This document shows positions 1 through 9,588 of a stretch of 64,000 nt of DNA, in pieces. Both the position numbers and the translations under genes were made by a program. The notes below the pieces were generated by a model. That model was not told the origin of the DNA. It worked only from the letters and a program-made list of their open reading frames with translations, and searched no databases. The stretch comes from Emiliania huxleyi CCMP1516 (taxonomy: Eukaryota; Haptophyta; Isochrysidales; Noelaerhabdaceae), in contig NW_005195584.1 of NCBI RefSeq assembly GCF_000372725.1, positions 198,246 through 262,245 on the forward strand, in the 5' to 3' direction. Position 1 is the stretch's first letter; each line of letters opens with the position of its first letter.

Positions 1-14
1 CAGACACACACACA

Positions 15-45
<31 letters not shown>

Positions 46-60
46 CCACCACCACCACCT
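1..60. repeat. CA microsatellite at the window edge
   Basis: A near-perfect run of CA dinucleotides, passing into ACC triplets by about position 47. Its left end lies outside the window. Confidence 0.95.
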
Positions 61-1413
61 CCACGACCCCTCCCTTGCACGCCCCCGCCCCCCGCCCCCC
101 TCCCCTGCACCTCTCCCTCGCACTCCTCTGCCACCGCGGCATGTCCCCGCCCTCGCCACCCGCCGCGCCTCCTCCTCTGACTGGCTGGTGCCCGCTCGCA
201 GGCTCGCGGTCGGGCCCCGCCTCTGTGTACTATGGCCGCGAGCCAACGCCGCCGCCGCTCGCCGCCCCCGTGGCCTCCGCCAGCCGAGCCGCGGCCGAGC
301 CAGCAGCACCATCCTCGCCACAGCCGCCGCGGCGCCGAAAAGCGACGTGAGAGTCGGCGCCGGGGCGAGAGAGACGAGGCGGCGAGTGCGGCGGCTTGCT
401 GAGCATGTTGAGGCATGAGTGAGATCTAGTGGGAGAGGGGAGAGGCGAGGGTGTCGAGAGACTGCAGCGAGGGTCCCGTGTGAACTCTCGCGCGTGCCGC
501 TTCCCGCTTGCTGCGATCTAGCTTCTTGGGAAACGATGCATCGTGTGTGGTCGATGGCCGTATATAGAAGGTACCCCTACAAGGCGATTCTGAGAGCGCG
601 CGCCGGAATTTTGCACGCCTTTTTTCAAAGAAATGAGCAGGTGTTTGTGTCCGCGTCTCAATTTGTGAAGAGAATTTGTGTGCGGGCCGGGGGCTGTGCC
701 CAGTGGCGTTTTTGCGTTTTCAAATGCGTTTTCCCATTTCTTCTGACTGTCGGTGCTGTCTCTCCCTTCTCTCGACTGTCTCGCCTTGTGGAGCCGACGT
801 CGAGCTAACTGCGCGCTCGGCGAAAGAGGTGCCTGCGCGCCAACCACACCCGCCCGCGCCGGCGCCCGGTGTGTTTTGAAAGTTGATTTGACACCATTTT
901 CGGTATACATTAACCTCGCGACCCCGGGGGGGTGCCATTGTGTGGCCCAGAGATGGCGTGCACCACCTGGGCCCTTACAAAGAAATGTTGGAGCAGGTGT
1001 CTGAAACGCAAAAAATGCGGGAACTTTGTCTTTGAAAAGCAAAATCATTTTGGCATTTGCCGAATTACGCGCGATTTGGGCATTTGGGGGGGGCTCTATA
1101 GAGAGGCGTTTAAGAGATTCATGTCCTCTTGTCCTCCCAATCGCGTCCCCGTCCGCACACGCGCATCCCCTTGCCGCATCGCCCTCCCTTTTTCCTTGAC
1201 CAGTCCTTGACATTTGAAATGAGTTGCAGTTGGCACTTGCGACTCGGTTTGGAGCACTTGAGCGGGTTGGCTGTTACCTGTTTCTTTGTTCTTCTGGTAC
1301 CTCGTGTGTCGAAGCTCGAACATGTGTGCTGTGCGAGAAAATGTGTTAATTGAATTCTTTCTTGTTTAAGAGATTGCCATTTAAAAGGTGTTGAGTCCAC
1401 AAAACTTCGTTTC
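61..1413. other. no recognisable gene
   Basis: Only short overlapping frames in all six registers; none looks like a known protein. The first 400 bases are C-rich and the rest has a lower GC content. It may hold the promoter and 5' exons of the ORF at 1414; a possible 3' splice acceptor (polypyrimidine-poor, ending ATGCAG) lies at its right edge. Confidence 0.5.
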
Positions 1414-2340
1414 ATGCAGTGGTCAGCCCGACTCGCTGAGCAGGCGACCGGGCTGCACCGCCTGTCGGTCCGCGGAGATCAGATCACGCCGCCAGACGGC
1501 CCCGCCTCTCCCACTCTCCACAACGGCAGGACCAGCCCAGCAAAGCCGCGCATCTTTGTCGACTCGCGGTCGCAATCACCGACCCGGGGGGGCACATCTG
1601 ACGACGACCAGCTATGGGGCTCGGTGCCCGCGTGGAGCTCTCCGGGGTCCAGGTTTGTGTCGCCAGAGGCAAACGGGTCGCCAAAGGGAGTGCTGATGCG
1701 ACCGCCGAGTGCACTTCAGTGGGGGCAGCCCCTGGCGGGATCGGGAAAGCGCCCTGCGACCGCAAACCGCGAACCTACGTCGCCAACCAATTTGTGTTTG
1801 AAGCGCCCGTCTACCGCCAGCACGGTGCGTTCATCGACAGCAACGGTCCGCTCCCCCGCTTTTTCGAACTGGCTCCGCCCTAGCTCGGCCCCGCAGCAGC
1901 AACTGCAGCAACAAAGCCAGGTGTCGGTTGCCAATTGGCTCTTTAGCGCACCGCTGCCGCTTCACCGCGACGCGCCGACGCACGATACAGCGCGTCGCCG
2001 AGCACCAAAACGCTTGACAAAGGGCGAGGGCGCCTCCCGACTGACCCCCCAGGCCCAGCGGCCTCCGTCTCCCGCCTCTCTCGAGGAGGCCCCGCCACGC
2101 TGCTCTTCTCCAAGCGCACTCCGGACGTCGCAAAGGCCGGTTCGCCGGCCAAGCTCCCCGGCGGGCCGCTTGGAGCCTTGGTGTATTCCGACGGTGGACG
2201 GCGCCGGCGCCGATGCCGATGTGGTGACGACGCTCAGCGTGAGTCCGAAGGCACTGCACCGAACGGTGGTGCTGTGCAAGCCCCCAGTCGCAGCGGCGGC
2301 AGAGCGGTGGCGACCACGGAGCAAAGGGGCAATCTTCTGA
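1414..2340 (+). CDS. hypothetical Ser/Pro-rich protein with repeated RPxSA-type motifs
   Basis: Open frame of 308 residues with no recognised domain. It is rich in Ser, Pro, Ala and Arg, with a short Gln run (PQQQLQQQSQ). A spaced motif recurs about five times: RPPSALQ, KRPATAN, KRPSTAS, RPSSAPQ and RRPSSPA. RPxSA/RPxTA tags are common in axonemal and basal-body proteins of flagellates, so a flagellar role is possible but is only inferred. The start is uncertain: the ATG sits at a possible splice acceptor, so the true N-terminus may be in an upstream exon. No intron is needed inside the frame. The codon pattern is GC-rich like its neighbours. Confidence 0.4.
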   Translation: MQWSARLAEQATGLHRLSVRGDQITPPDGPASPTLHNGRTSPAKPRIFVDSRSQSPTRGGTSDDDQLWGSVPAWSSPGSRFVSPEANGSPKGVLMRPPSALQWGQPLAGSGKRPATANREPTSPTNLCLKRPSTASTVRSSTATVRSPAFSNWLRPSSAPQQQLQQQSQVSVANWLFSAPLPLHRDAPTHDTARRRAPKRLTKGEGASRLTPQAQRPPSPASLEEAPPRCSSPSALRTSQRPVRRPSSPAGRLEPWCIPTVDGAGADADVVTTLSVSPKALHRTVVLCKPPVAAAAERWRPRSKGAIF

Positions 2341-3636
2341 GAAGCGCATGCCTCGGCAGCGACGCTTCGGACTCGAGCCCCCCGCAAGCGCAGCGCTATG
2401 GGCGCGACGTGTCCGTGTGGTGTTGTGGCCACCTCACCGACTAGCTGCACGCACGTAGACGTACACACAATATCTCTATCGTTTCGGCAAGCAATCGAGG
2501 AGCTGGGCCATGGACTTGACGGAGTCCTCTGGGAGTGTGTGGGGAGATCTCAGCGCACCAGAGCAGTATCGGCTATCGGACAGTTGCCAGTTCGCACCCC
2601 CCCCCCCCCCGAAGTGCACATTTAGTGCACGCCAACAGCAGGAACAGCGAACTCACGCCCCACACACGTGCAGGTACTCCCATAAATAAATAAATAAAAC
2701 GGACACCTCTACTAGGAGATGGGTAAAGGTACTCCCATGGTATACGTATGGAGGAGAAGTTTCTCCGAGACCTCACGAGCGGACAGATGTCCTCTTGCCC
2801 GTGCAGTCCACGACGTTGGGGGATCGGCGAACAATAAATAAATTAAAAACGGACACCTCTACTGTGAGATGGGTAAAAAGGAACAGGTCCCCGCCCTTGC
2901 GATCTGTGTGCAGGGTTCTTTGTGGGTGTGGTCGGCGACTAGCCGGGGTCGTCGCAGGCACTGGTTTTATTGTAGAGTCGGTGGTGGGGGCCGATGCTGT
3001 CGTAACGTGTCGTGTCGTGCGGCCCGGGCGGTCAAGGTCGCGGACCCGGTAAGCGGTATCTGAGATATGGAAAACAGCGCGATTGCTACAAGTACAAGTA
3101 CAACCGTTCAACTACAAGTGTCAAGCGGCTGAAACATGGTGTGCCGAATATTTTTGTAAACGGATTTTGACATTCTCGCCTTAGGGGCCCCCTAGGCTTA
3201 AAAGGGTGGGCCCTGGGGCGCCTGCGGCTTAAACGGCTTAAAACCGGCCTAGGCAAGTTTGAAGAGCTGCTGGGACGCCGATTCCTTAAACGGTCTTAAA
3301 CGCTTAAACGGTGCGGGAGAGGCTCCCGACGTCGATGGTCCGGGAGGCTCCCGGCAGACGCCGGAGGCTGGGAAGCTAGGAGCACCTGCCACCGGCCTCC
3401 GGAGCTGCTCTGGTCGCGGCGGCGTACGAGCGCAAGTGAGACGACCCCCCCCGGAGGCAGCGATGTCACACCGCCTCCCTGCCGTCCATCTACTTCCTCG
3501 CCCAATCCCCCGGTCCGTCCCACGGTCGCCGTCATGTCGATGGTGGCGGAAGGCGAGGCAAGGTCGGGCATGTCGTCGACAAGGGCAGCAGCTAGGAGGG
3601 AGGGCGGTCCGAATTCCTGTCGGATCCCGTCTCTCT
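2341..3636. other. intergenic, repeat-rich
   Basis: Contains two pieces of a TTTA-tailed repeat (2682-2740 and 2828-2960). It also has a stretch with several CTTAAACGG-like units (about 3195-3312) and duplicated GGGAGGCTCCCG-type palindromes (about 3315-3355). No coding sequence is recognised. Confidence 0.5.
2828..2960 (-). repeat. dispersed TTTA-tailed retroposon-like repeat, copy A
   Basis: The minus strand matches 54115-54245 on the plus strand over about 130 bases, with few differences. The shared stretch includes a CACACCCACAAAGAACC segment and ACCCATCTC, then AGAGGTGTCCGTTTT, and ends in TTTATTTATT. A shorter tail-end copy is at 2682-2740. An A/T tetranucleotide tail at one end is typical of non-LTR (LINE or SINE) insertions. 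No reading frame is kept. Confidence 0.7.
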
Positions 3637-5074
3637 GAGTGATTCTGAGATCAGGTTGGGCGTTTCCCCTTTGGAGGCAGACATTTCAGAAAGCGAATCC
3701 CAGGCCGCATCTCCCCGCTCGAAGCGGGGAACCCGTCCCGGGCGCCCGCTGGAAGCGGGGGCGCCCGCTCGAAGCGGGGGGCGCCCTCTCGAAGCGGTGG
3801 CGGCGCAGGCTGCCACCGCTGCCCGGGCGCGCCGAGCGGCGGCGGAGGGCCGCCCAGGCCACCACCAGTGCCTCTCCCACCGGCGGCGCGGCGGCAGTGG
3901 CGCCGACCGCCCCTCCATCAGCGGCGGCGCGAGGCTGTCGTCGGGACGCCGGCAGGTGACGCGCGAATAGGGTGCCACCGGACCGGCCGACGAGCACCCA
4001 GCGGAGCCGTCATCGTGCATGGCGAGCCGAGCACCGCCGCGTCGCTTCTCGGCGCATTGGAGAGCAGAGGAAGCTGCTGGCGTCGCGGCTGGGATCGGCA
4101 GCGGCGCCAGCAGCTTTCTCGGATCTGAAGCGACTTTGAGCGCCGATCGATCGATCTGAGGGCTGACCGATGGGTGGCGCTGGGAGGAAGACCGCGCCAC
4201 CCGTCGGCCAGCCCTCAGCTCCGCGACGGCGACTCGATAGTCGTGGCCGGCGCTCGGCTGCCACTCTAAGCTGTGCCGCCAGGCGCTCCTTCGAACCGTG
4301 ACGTCACTTCTTATGGATGCGGCACTAGGGACGCCCAATGTTTTCGTAAATATAGAAGCCACTCTCTCGCGTGTGGAAGCCACGACTGCGTAGTCGTGCT
4401 CCCCCGGAGCACGCGCCATAGAGCGCCGGTTGTGTACCGGGCGCACCCGCAGCCGTACACACTGCTGTGCCACCTGCCAGGGGGGCGCCGCAGGCGCCGC
4501 AAGCGGCGCGGAGCGCCGCCGCAGGCGGCGGACAGCAGGTGCGCAAAATTAAACGCCATTTTCGGTTCCGCAGTTTTGCCACTAACGTCGAAATCCGGTA
4601 CAAATCGAGACTTCGACGAGAGCCGAGCCCCCCACGAAAACCACAGAGGGGCGCGCGGACAGCGCGCCGCCAGGGGCGCCGCAGGCGCCTCAAGCGGTGC
4701 GGAGCGCCGCCACAGGCGGCGGACAGCAGGTGCGCGAAATTAAACGCCATTTTCGGTTCCGCGGTTTTGGCACTGTCTACCAACTTTGTGGTACAAATCG
4801 ACTTGCACTTGGTCTGAGCCCTGCGCTGCGTTTGAGCCTCCATTCTGAAAGTGTACGTAGAAGGGAAGGCAGCAGGTCCGGCTTGCGAACTCCGCTGTGC
4901 GCCGACAAGCGGTATGGCGCCGAGCGTAGAGGCCATTTTCCTATTAGAAAAGGCTGTCGAGAGCGCAAAATTTTCTTCGCTGCGCGCCCAACCATGGTGG
5001 GCACGCAGCGGGCGCCTGCGGCGCCAAATTTTTGAAATGTCTGCCAGTCGCCCAACCTGATCTCAGAATCACTC
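3637..5074 (+). mobile_element. 1.4-kb non-autonomous TIR element, copy 1
   Basis: Both ends carry the same inverted terminal sequence: GAGTGATTCTGAGATCAGGT followed by TGGGCG at the left, and its reverse complement ending at 5074. After a short unmatched spacer the arms match again (GCAGACATTTCA), giving a TIR of about 45 bases. Inside are a run of GCTCGAAGCGGGG-like units (3716-3800), an imperfect palindrome (4159-4217) and a direct duplication of about 190 bp (4480-4580 and 4665-4765). The whole unit recurs inverted at 61035-62467. The open frames inside lack any transposase motif, so it is read as non-autonomous. No convincing target-site duplication is visible. Confidence 0.85.
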
Positions 5075-5121
5075 GTAGGTACTAGTGAGGACAGGTCTGC
5101 CACCCACCCCCCACAGAGATT

Positions 5122-6347
5122 TCACATGGCGAGGGAGCCGAGCTGCTCCTTGGCGCCCTCGAGGCGACCCTTTTGCATCCCGAGCCCGTACTTGACCGAC
5201 CCCTTGGCCAGCATCGCCTTGATCACCGCGTCGGGCGGCACGCGGTCGCGGATGCAAACCTCGATCAGCGCGTCCGAGACGATCAGCGCGTCGAACCCGA
5301 GGTCGCGTGCCTGTGGCGCGGGCGCCGGACGCCTCGGAGCGGGCTGCGGCTCTCGACTCGCAAGAGAGGACACGAGCGGCGCCTTCCACGCTCCACGCAC
5401 GTCCCGCACGCGCACGTCGCAGATCGAGCGCACCTGCGGGGGAGGGGTCCGGGACGGGTCAGGGAGGGGCTCAGGCCGCCTCGCACGCGCGCGTCGCGGG
5501 CCGAGCGCACGTCCTTTGGCAGCTCGGCGACCAGCTCTCCCGCCTGCGGCAGCGAGCAGTCGCCTATGCAGAGGAGCTTGGCGCCGAGCGAGAGGGCGGT
5601 CGCCACCTCCTCCGCGTTCGCCACGCGCACCGCCGACTCGAGCCCGTACCCCGCTGCCGCCTCCATGAGAGCCTTCGTGCCCTCTGCCCCGTTGAGCTGC
5701 AGGGAGAGGGTGGCGGCGCTGGCGCCGTCGGCGGCCGCCTGGGCGAGCTGTACCTCGTCCACGACGTCGAGGTGTGCGAGCACGGGCAGCGGGCCCGGGA
5801 ACTCGCCCTGCGCCACCTGCTGCTCCTCCGAGGTGCGCCTGAGCGCATCCGCCGCCAGCTGTCGCTCACCGGACCGCACGCTCACACCAGAGCAGCCGCC
5901 GATGCGGAATTGCTCCGAGAGGTACGCCGGGTCGTTGAGGTCGAAGCCGCCGAGGGTGGCGCTCGACAGCTGGGGTGAGCCCTCCCCGATGAGCGCCATC
6001 GAGCCCTTTGGCTTCTTGATGGCCTTGTGCAGCTTGTCCTTGACGGCCGCCGACGGGGGAGCAAAGTCGCCCTTCTCGAGCGCCTGCTTGGCGGAGGCAG
6101 CCGCCGCCTCCGCGGCGGCGCGGACGGCGGCGGTGCCCGCGGCGGAACGGCGGGAGGCCGCGTCCTCGACCGCCATTCGTGCGAGCTCGGCATCGTCGTC
6201 CTCCTCCGCACTCTCGTGCTGCTCAACGCGGAGGAGCGGCGCGGGGCGGCGAAGGCCCTCCGCCACGCGCGGGCCAGGGCCCCTCAGCGTCTGGTACGAG
6301 GCCGCACCAGCGAGCGCGAAGGCGGTGAGAAGAAAGCAGCGGGCCAT
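5122..6347 (-). CDS. plastid-type IGPS-fold protein, probably catalytically dead
   Basis: Three exons: 5511-6347, 5401-5433 (33 nt) and 5122-5310. They give 352 residues in frame, with two GT-AG introns of 77 and 90 nt. The barrel order follows indole-3-glycerol-phosphate synthase (TrpC): GEGSPQ, a PVLAHLDVVDEVQLAQAAADGA strand, then a segment ending LSLGAKLLCIGDC, then KDVRSICDVRVRD and LGFDALIVSDAL. Catalytic positions are not kept: the usual EIKKASPS reads LIGEGSPQ, the LRKDF lysine is lost, INNRD reads IGDCS, and the SESG glutamate is missing. The N-terminus (MARCFLLTAFALAGAAS) looks like a signal peptide followed by an acidic or Ala-rich presequence, as in secondary plastids. An IGPS-like non-enzyme is the best reading; an active TrpC is unlikely. 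Confidence 0.7.
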
Positions 6348-6429
6348 GAGAGTGTCGGCCGTGTAAGTGAGCTCGGACGCGAAAAGAAATCTGCTGGGTG
6401 GTGCTGCACACATCAGGCTACGGCGGCGG

Positions 6430-6491
6430 CGGCGGCCGACGGCCGACGGCCGACGGCCGACGGCCGACGGCCGACGGCCGACGGCCGACGG
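6430..6491. repeat. CGGCCGA heptamer tandem array
   Basis: About eight head-to-tail GGCCGAC units, the last two degenerate (GGCAGAC, GGCATAC). It lies about 80 bases upstream of the IGPS-like gene start, on that gene's promoter side. Confidence 0.9.
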
Positions 6492-6539
6492 CAGACGGCA
6501 TACGGCCTAGGGCTCGGCTGGGCGCGCACGCGCACGCGC

Positions 6540-6670
6540 GCGCGTCGCGCGCCACGCGTCGCTCCGCGAGGGCGCGCGCCAACCGCGATTCGAACCGGGG
6601 CCAAAAGGCGCCTGGAGCGACCGCGGTCCGGTCGCGCCACCGCGGCTGCGGGGCTGATAGAGCAGGCCGG
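6540..6670 (-). repeat. tRNA-derived SINE-like unit, copy 1
   Basis: Read on the minus strand it starts GCAGCCGCGGTGGCGCGACC and contains GGTTCGAATCG (6586-6596), close to the Pol III B box. It then runs GCCCTCGCGGAGCGACGCG. The same order of blocks occurs at 10180-10300 on the plus strand. The T-stem and acceptor stem do not pair, so this is not a functional tRNA. Confidence 0.55.
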
Positions 6671-6780
6671 CTGCGGCTCCTGATGTACCTCCGCTTTTGG
6701 TTGGCGGTCGCGCGCTGCCGACGGCGCTCGCCGGCGCTACGGCGCTCGCGGCGCGCTCGTGGCGTTCGGGGCGGCTCGCA

Positions 6781-6796
6781 CACGCACACGCACACG

Positions 6797-6861
<65 letters not shown>
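6781..6861. repeat. CA microsatellite
   Basis: About 40 CA units, preceded by ACGCAC variants and followed by an ATGCACAGAC duplication. Confidence 0.95.
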
Positions 6862-6864
<3 letters not shown>

Positions 6865-7479
6865 CACAGACACATGCACAGACACACAGCCCCTTCCCCT
6901 CCCCCCTCAAGGGCGAGGACACGCACAGGCCGCACCTCTAGTGAGGCCCGCATAGTATGTGGGAGACTCGTGCCGCCGCCCCTGCCACCCCTGTGTCAGT
7001 GTGCCTGTGGTAGGAGAGACTGCCAGCGACAAGCTGGAGGCAGGTCGCTAGACTGAGATGAGACCGCCAGTGGATGTGGGAGTCCACCGCGCACCGCGCT
7101 GCGAGCCTGTCGTGTCCCTTGTCAGGAGCAGGAGAGCCCCACCTGTCCCCCTGATCGTTCTTCCAAAATCCTGCTCGTGCAGGTGGGGACCCTGTCCTCG
7201 TCCCATCCCTCGTTTGGCGTGTCTGTTTTCTTTCTTTCTTTGCACACATCAGCGAGCTCCCGCGCTAACCCGCGCTTACCGTAGACGAAACATAATCGCT
7301 TTCTTTCTTTTTAGGACCGAGGGGGGGGGAGCGAGCCCCCTCGGGAGTGGGGGAAGGGAAGCCGCTGAGGAGGGCTTGAAGGGGCCATGTTATCCTGAGA
7401 GCGTCTCACGTTTTGCGTCTGCTGTCTATTACATGGTCTATTATCAGCTCCGAGTAGAGGGGGCGTTCCGCAGCTAGGG

Positions 7480-7670
7480 GAAACCCAAAGGCAAAGCGCA
7501 GAGCCAACCCCTCGGAGACCCGTGTTTACTTTTTACGCCCCTTTCCCTGCGAACGCGCACCCCCCAGGGCTAGGGCTTCTCTTGCCCGCAACCCGATCCC
7601 AATCATCTGGCTGGCCCTCTGGGTGCGCTTCTTAGCCCCCCGGCCCTTGCTCCAAAGTGCTCCGAGCATA
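7480..7670 (+). repeat. dispersed repeat family R3, copy 1
   Basis: Shares the ordered blocks GGGGAAACCCAAAG, CCGTGTTTA, CCCTTTCCCTGCGAACGCGC, CAGGGCTAGGGCT, TGGGTGCGCTTCTTAG and CCCCGGCCC with 53110-53310. It is also related to 33150-33262 (inverted) and, more distantly, 58817-59040. It is non-coding. Confidence 0.7.
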
Positions 7671-7777
7671 GCGGATGAAGGTCGCTGCGAGAATACTCTC
7701 TAATACTCAATACAGAATTGTGGCGAGACACTGCGAAGAGAGATAGGAAGACGAGAGGTAGACGCCCCCGAGGGAAG

Positions 7778-7897
7778 GGTGGGTGACGGCTATTACCACA
7801 CTCCTGTCCTTAAAATCCCGCTGTGTGGTGGCGGCGTGCCGTCCTCCCATCCCTCCCTTGCTTGCCTTGGTTCTCTGTTTTCTTTCTTTCTTTATTC
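7778..7897 (+). repeat. dispersed TTTC-tailed repeat, copy 1
   Basis: Runs GGGTGGGTGACGGCTA, then CCACACTCCT, CCTTAAAATC, CTGTGTGGTGGCGGCGTGCC and TCCCATCCCTCCCTT, and ends in TTTTCTTTCTTTCTTT. Other copies are at 10611-10722 and 52237-52345, with a shorter piece at 52166-52210 and an inverted one at 33332-33391. The CACCACAC / GTGTGGTG arms can pair around the CTTAAAATC core. Confidence 0.75.
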
Positions 7898-8009
7898 TTC
7901 GTAGTTCGTTCACACTTCACTGGCGCGCACACGAGACACGACACGACCCCCAAGGGCGTGTGGACCGGCGCACGCTGCACAGAATCAGAATTCTCGGAAC
8001 CGCGTCACT

Positions 8010-9131
8010 CTACCCATCACCACCATCCGACACCGTCTCCCACCCTCCGCTGCTGCTCCCGCTCCCGCTCCCGCTGCTCCGCCCCTCCCTCCCGCCCCCC
8101 TCGCTCTCCGCGACGCTGGCAGCGAGGAGCGCGGCGACGGGCGCGGCGGCTGGCGGCGGCGGCACCTCCCCTCGCGTGGCGTCGTAGTACGCTCCCGCAC
8201 GTGCCTCCACCGCCGCCTCGCCCCCGGCCTCGAATGCGAAGGCGAGGGGTAGCGACGGCGCCGCCGGGTCGGCGAGGCCGTGCGCGTGCGCCTCGAGATG
8301 CAGGTGCGGCGTCGGGCAAAAGCCGGCGTCTCCACTCTCGCATAGCCGCTGCCCGCGGCGCACAGGGTCGCCGGCGCGGACAACGGCCGAGCCGGCGCGG
8401 ATGTGCACGTACTCGAGAGTGGTGGTGCCGTCCGGGAGGAGCTGCACGACCGAGTTGAAGGCGAAGAAGAGGGACGTGTCCGCGCCGCCTCCCGCGGCAC
8501 AGCCGTCCCGCACCTCTGCAATGGTGCCGTCGGACGCAGCGAGCACTGGCGTGCCCACCGGCGCGTCAAAGTCGCATGCGTGCCACGTCGACGGGTGCGC
8601 AAAGTGGGTGAGCGCGCCGCCCGCGGCCTGCGAGCAACGGAAGGGCAGCCCGGCGCCGGCGGAGAGAGGGAACGAGAGCACCAGCGGGTCACGAGGCGCC
8701 GGCAGCGGCGGAGGCTGCAGCGGCACGATGTCGGAGACAACGTCCACGTCGTGGATCGACGCGAGTCCGAGGATGACGCAGGCGTCGACCACCTCCTTAG
8801 GACTGAGATGGATCACCATCGTCGTCGAAAACTGTGGGCGTCCCTGCTCGTCGCGCCAGCGAGAGCGCGCCAGCACGCCGCCGGCGCCGCGGCACGCATG
8901 CCTGCGCACCGACACAAAGACTGCGCGCCCCTCGCAAGTCGGGTTGAGGACGGTCAGAACGTGGATATTCGGCTCGACCGACAGATCCGGGACCGCCTCT
9001 CCCTTTTGCAGCCCGAGGGCACGGCGGGAGAAGGCTCGCCGCCCGAGCAGCCAGGCCGCGCCGGCGTCGCCGACGTGGACGCCGGGCCAGGCTGACATGG
9101 CGAGCAGGTCCAGCGATAAGTCGGATGCCAA
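8010..9131 (-). CDS. M23-family metallopeptidase-like protein
   Basis: Single-exon frame of 373 residues. The middle holds a peptidase M23 (LytM/lysostaphin-type) core. Its first zinc motif is HxxxD in WHACDFDAPVGTPVLAASDG, followed by a beta-rich stretch (TLEYVHIRAGSAVVRAGDPV, RGQRLCESGDAG), and the HxH motif is in TPHLHLEAH. All expected zinc ligands are present, so it may be an active endopeptidase. In bacteria this family cuts peptidoglycan cross-bridges; its role in an alga is unknown. No clear signal peptide is seen. The C-terminal 70 residues are low complexity (Pro/Ala, then Gly/Ser). The first Met of the frame is used; a MITE begins 40 bases upstream, so the promoter lies within or beyond that insertion. 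Confidence 0.75.
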   Translation of the reverse strand: MASDLSLDLLAMSAWPGVHVGDAGAAWLLGRRAFSRRALGLQKGEAVPDLSVEPNIHVLTVLNPTCEGRAVFVSVRRHACRGAGGVLARSRWRDEQGRPQFSTTMVIHLSPKEVVDACVILGLASIHDVDVVSDIVPLQPPPLPAPRDPLVLSFPLSAGAGLPFRCSQAAGGALTHFAHPSTWHACDFDAPVGTPVLAASDGTIAEVRDGCAAGGGADTSLFFAFNSVVQLLPDGTTTLEYVHIRAGSAVVRAGDPVRRGQRLCESGDAGFCPTPHLHLEAHAHGLADPAAPSLPLAFAFEAGGEAAVEARAGAYYDATRGEVPPPPAAAPVAALLAASVAESEGGGREGRSSGSGSGSSSGGWETVSDGGDG

Positions 9132-9170
9132 TGCCAGGCAGCCTCCTGGGACTCGCTGTCGTCTTTGTCG

Positions 9171-9402
9171 CCCTGGGTTCCGGCTCCTACCCGGATAGGG
9201 GGTCTCGAAAAAACGCCCTACCTACCTACCTACCTATCCCCAGGCCGCGCAGCGAAGCGAAAAACGATGAAAATAGGGGGTGCCTACCTATTGCAGGGCC
9301 CTTTTGGGCCAAACAAGACCAACCTACCTACCTATCTGGAAGGGGCCAGCAAGCAGTGCCGACAGACAGACCCCCTATCCGGGTAGGAGCCGGAACCCTG
9401 GG
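9171..9402. mobile_element. MITE with 28-bp TIRs and 7-bp target-site duplication
   Basis: The element spans 9178-9395. It is bounded by inverted repeats starting TTCCGGCTCCTACCCGGATA and continuing GGGGGTCT, 28 bases with no mismatch. Direct repeats CCCTGGG flank it at 9171-9177 and 9396-9402. The interior has several CCTA units and encodes nothing. Small size, TIRs and a clean duplication make this a typical MITE. Confidence 0.9.
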
Positions 9403-9588
9403 AGAGCTCTTTTAGAGATCAGACCTTTCGATGGTTCATGCTTTCTGGATCCCTATGTCGTACTTTTAGCTTAACTGGGAGAAAAGGGAAAGCCAGGCGC
9501 GATTTCTGGGGGGCCCTACCACTCAGCGCAGTCGGAGAAGCCGGTGAACGAATCTTCGGAGAGGATGGGGCAGTCATCACTGCCGCGC

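Larger units (their letters stand above)
6348..8009. other. intergenic, simple repeats and dispersed repeats
   Basis: Holds a GCCGACG heptamer array, a SINE-like unit, a CA array and three dispersed-repeat pieces listed separately. No coding sequence is recognised. Confidence 0.6.

Noticed and set aside
3592..4473. 293-codon minus-strand frame inside the TIR element, also open in copy 2
   Set aside because: Openness is explained by GC-rich sequence and near-identity of the copies. No transposase, RNase H or DDE pattern is visible.
6556..6660. Possible tRNA gene on the minus strand from GGTTCGAATC
   Set aside because: T-stem and acceptor stem do not pair and no anticodon arm forms; kept as SINE-like instead.
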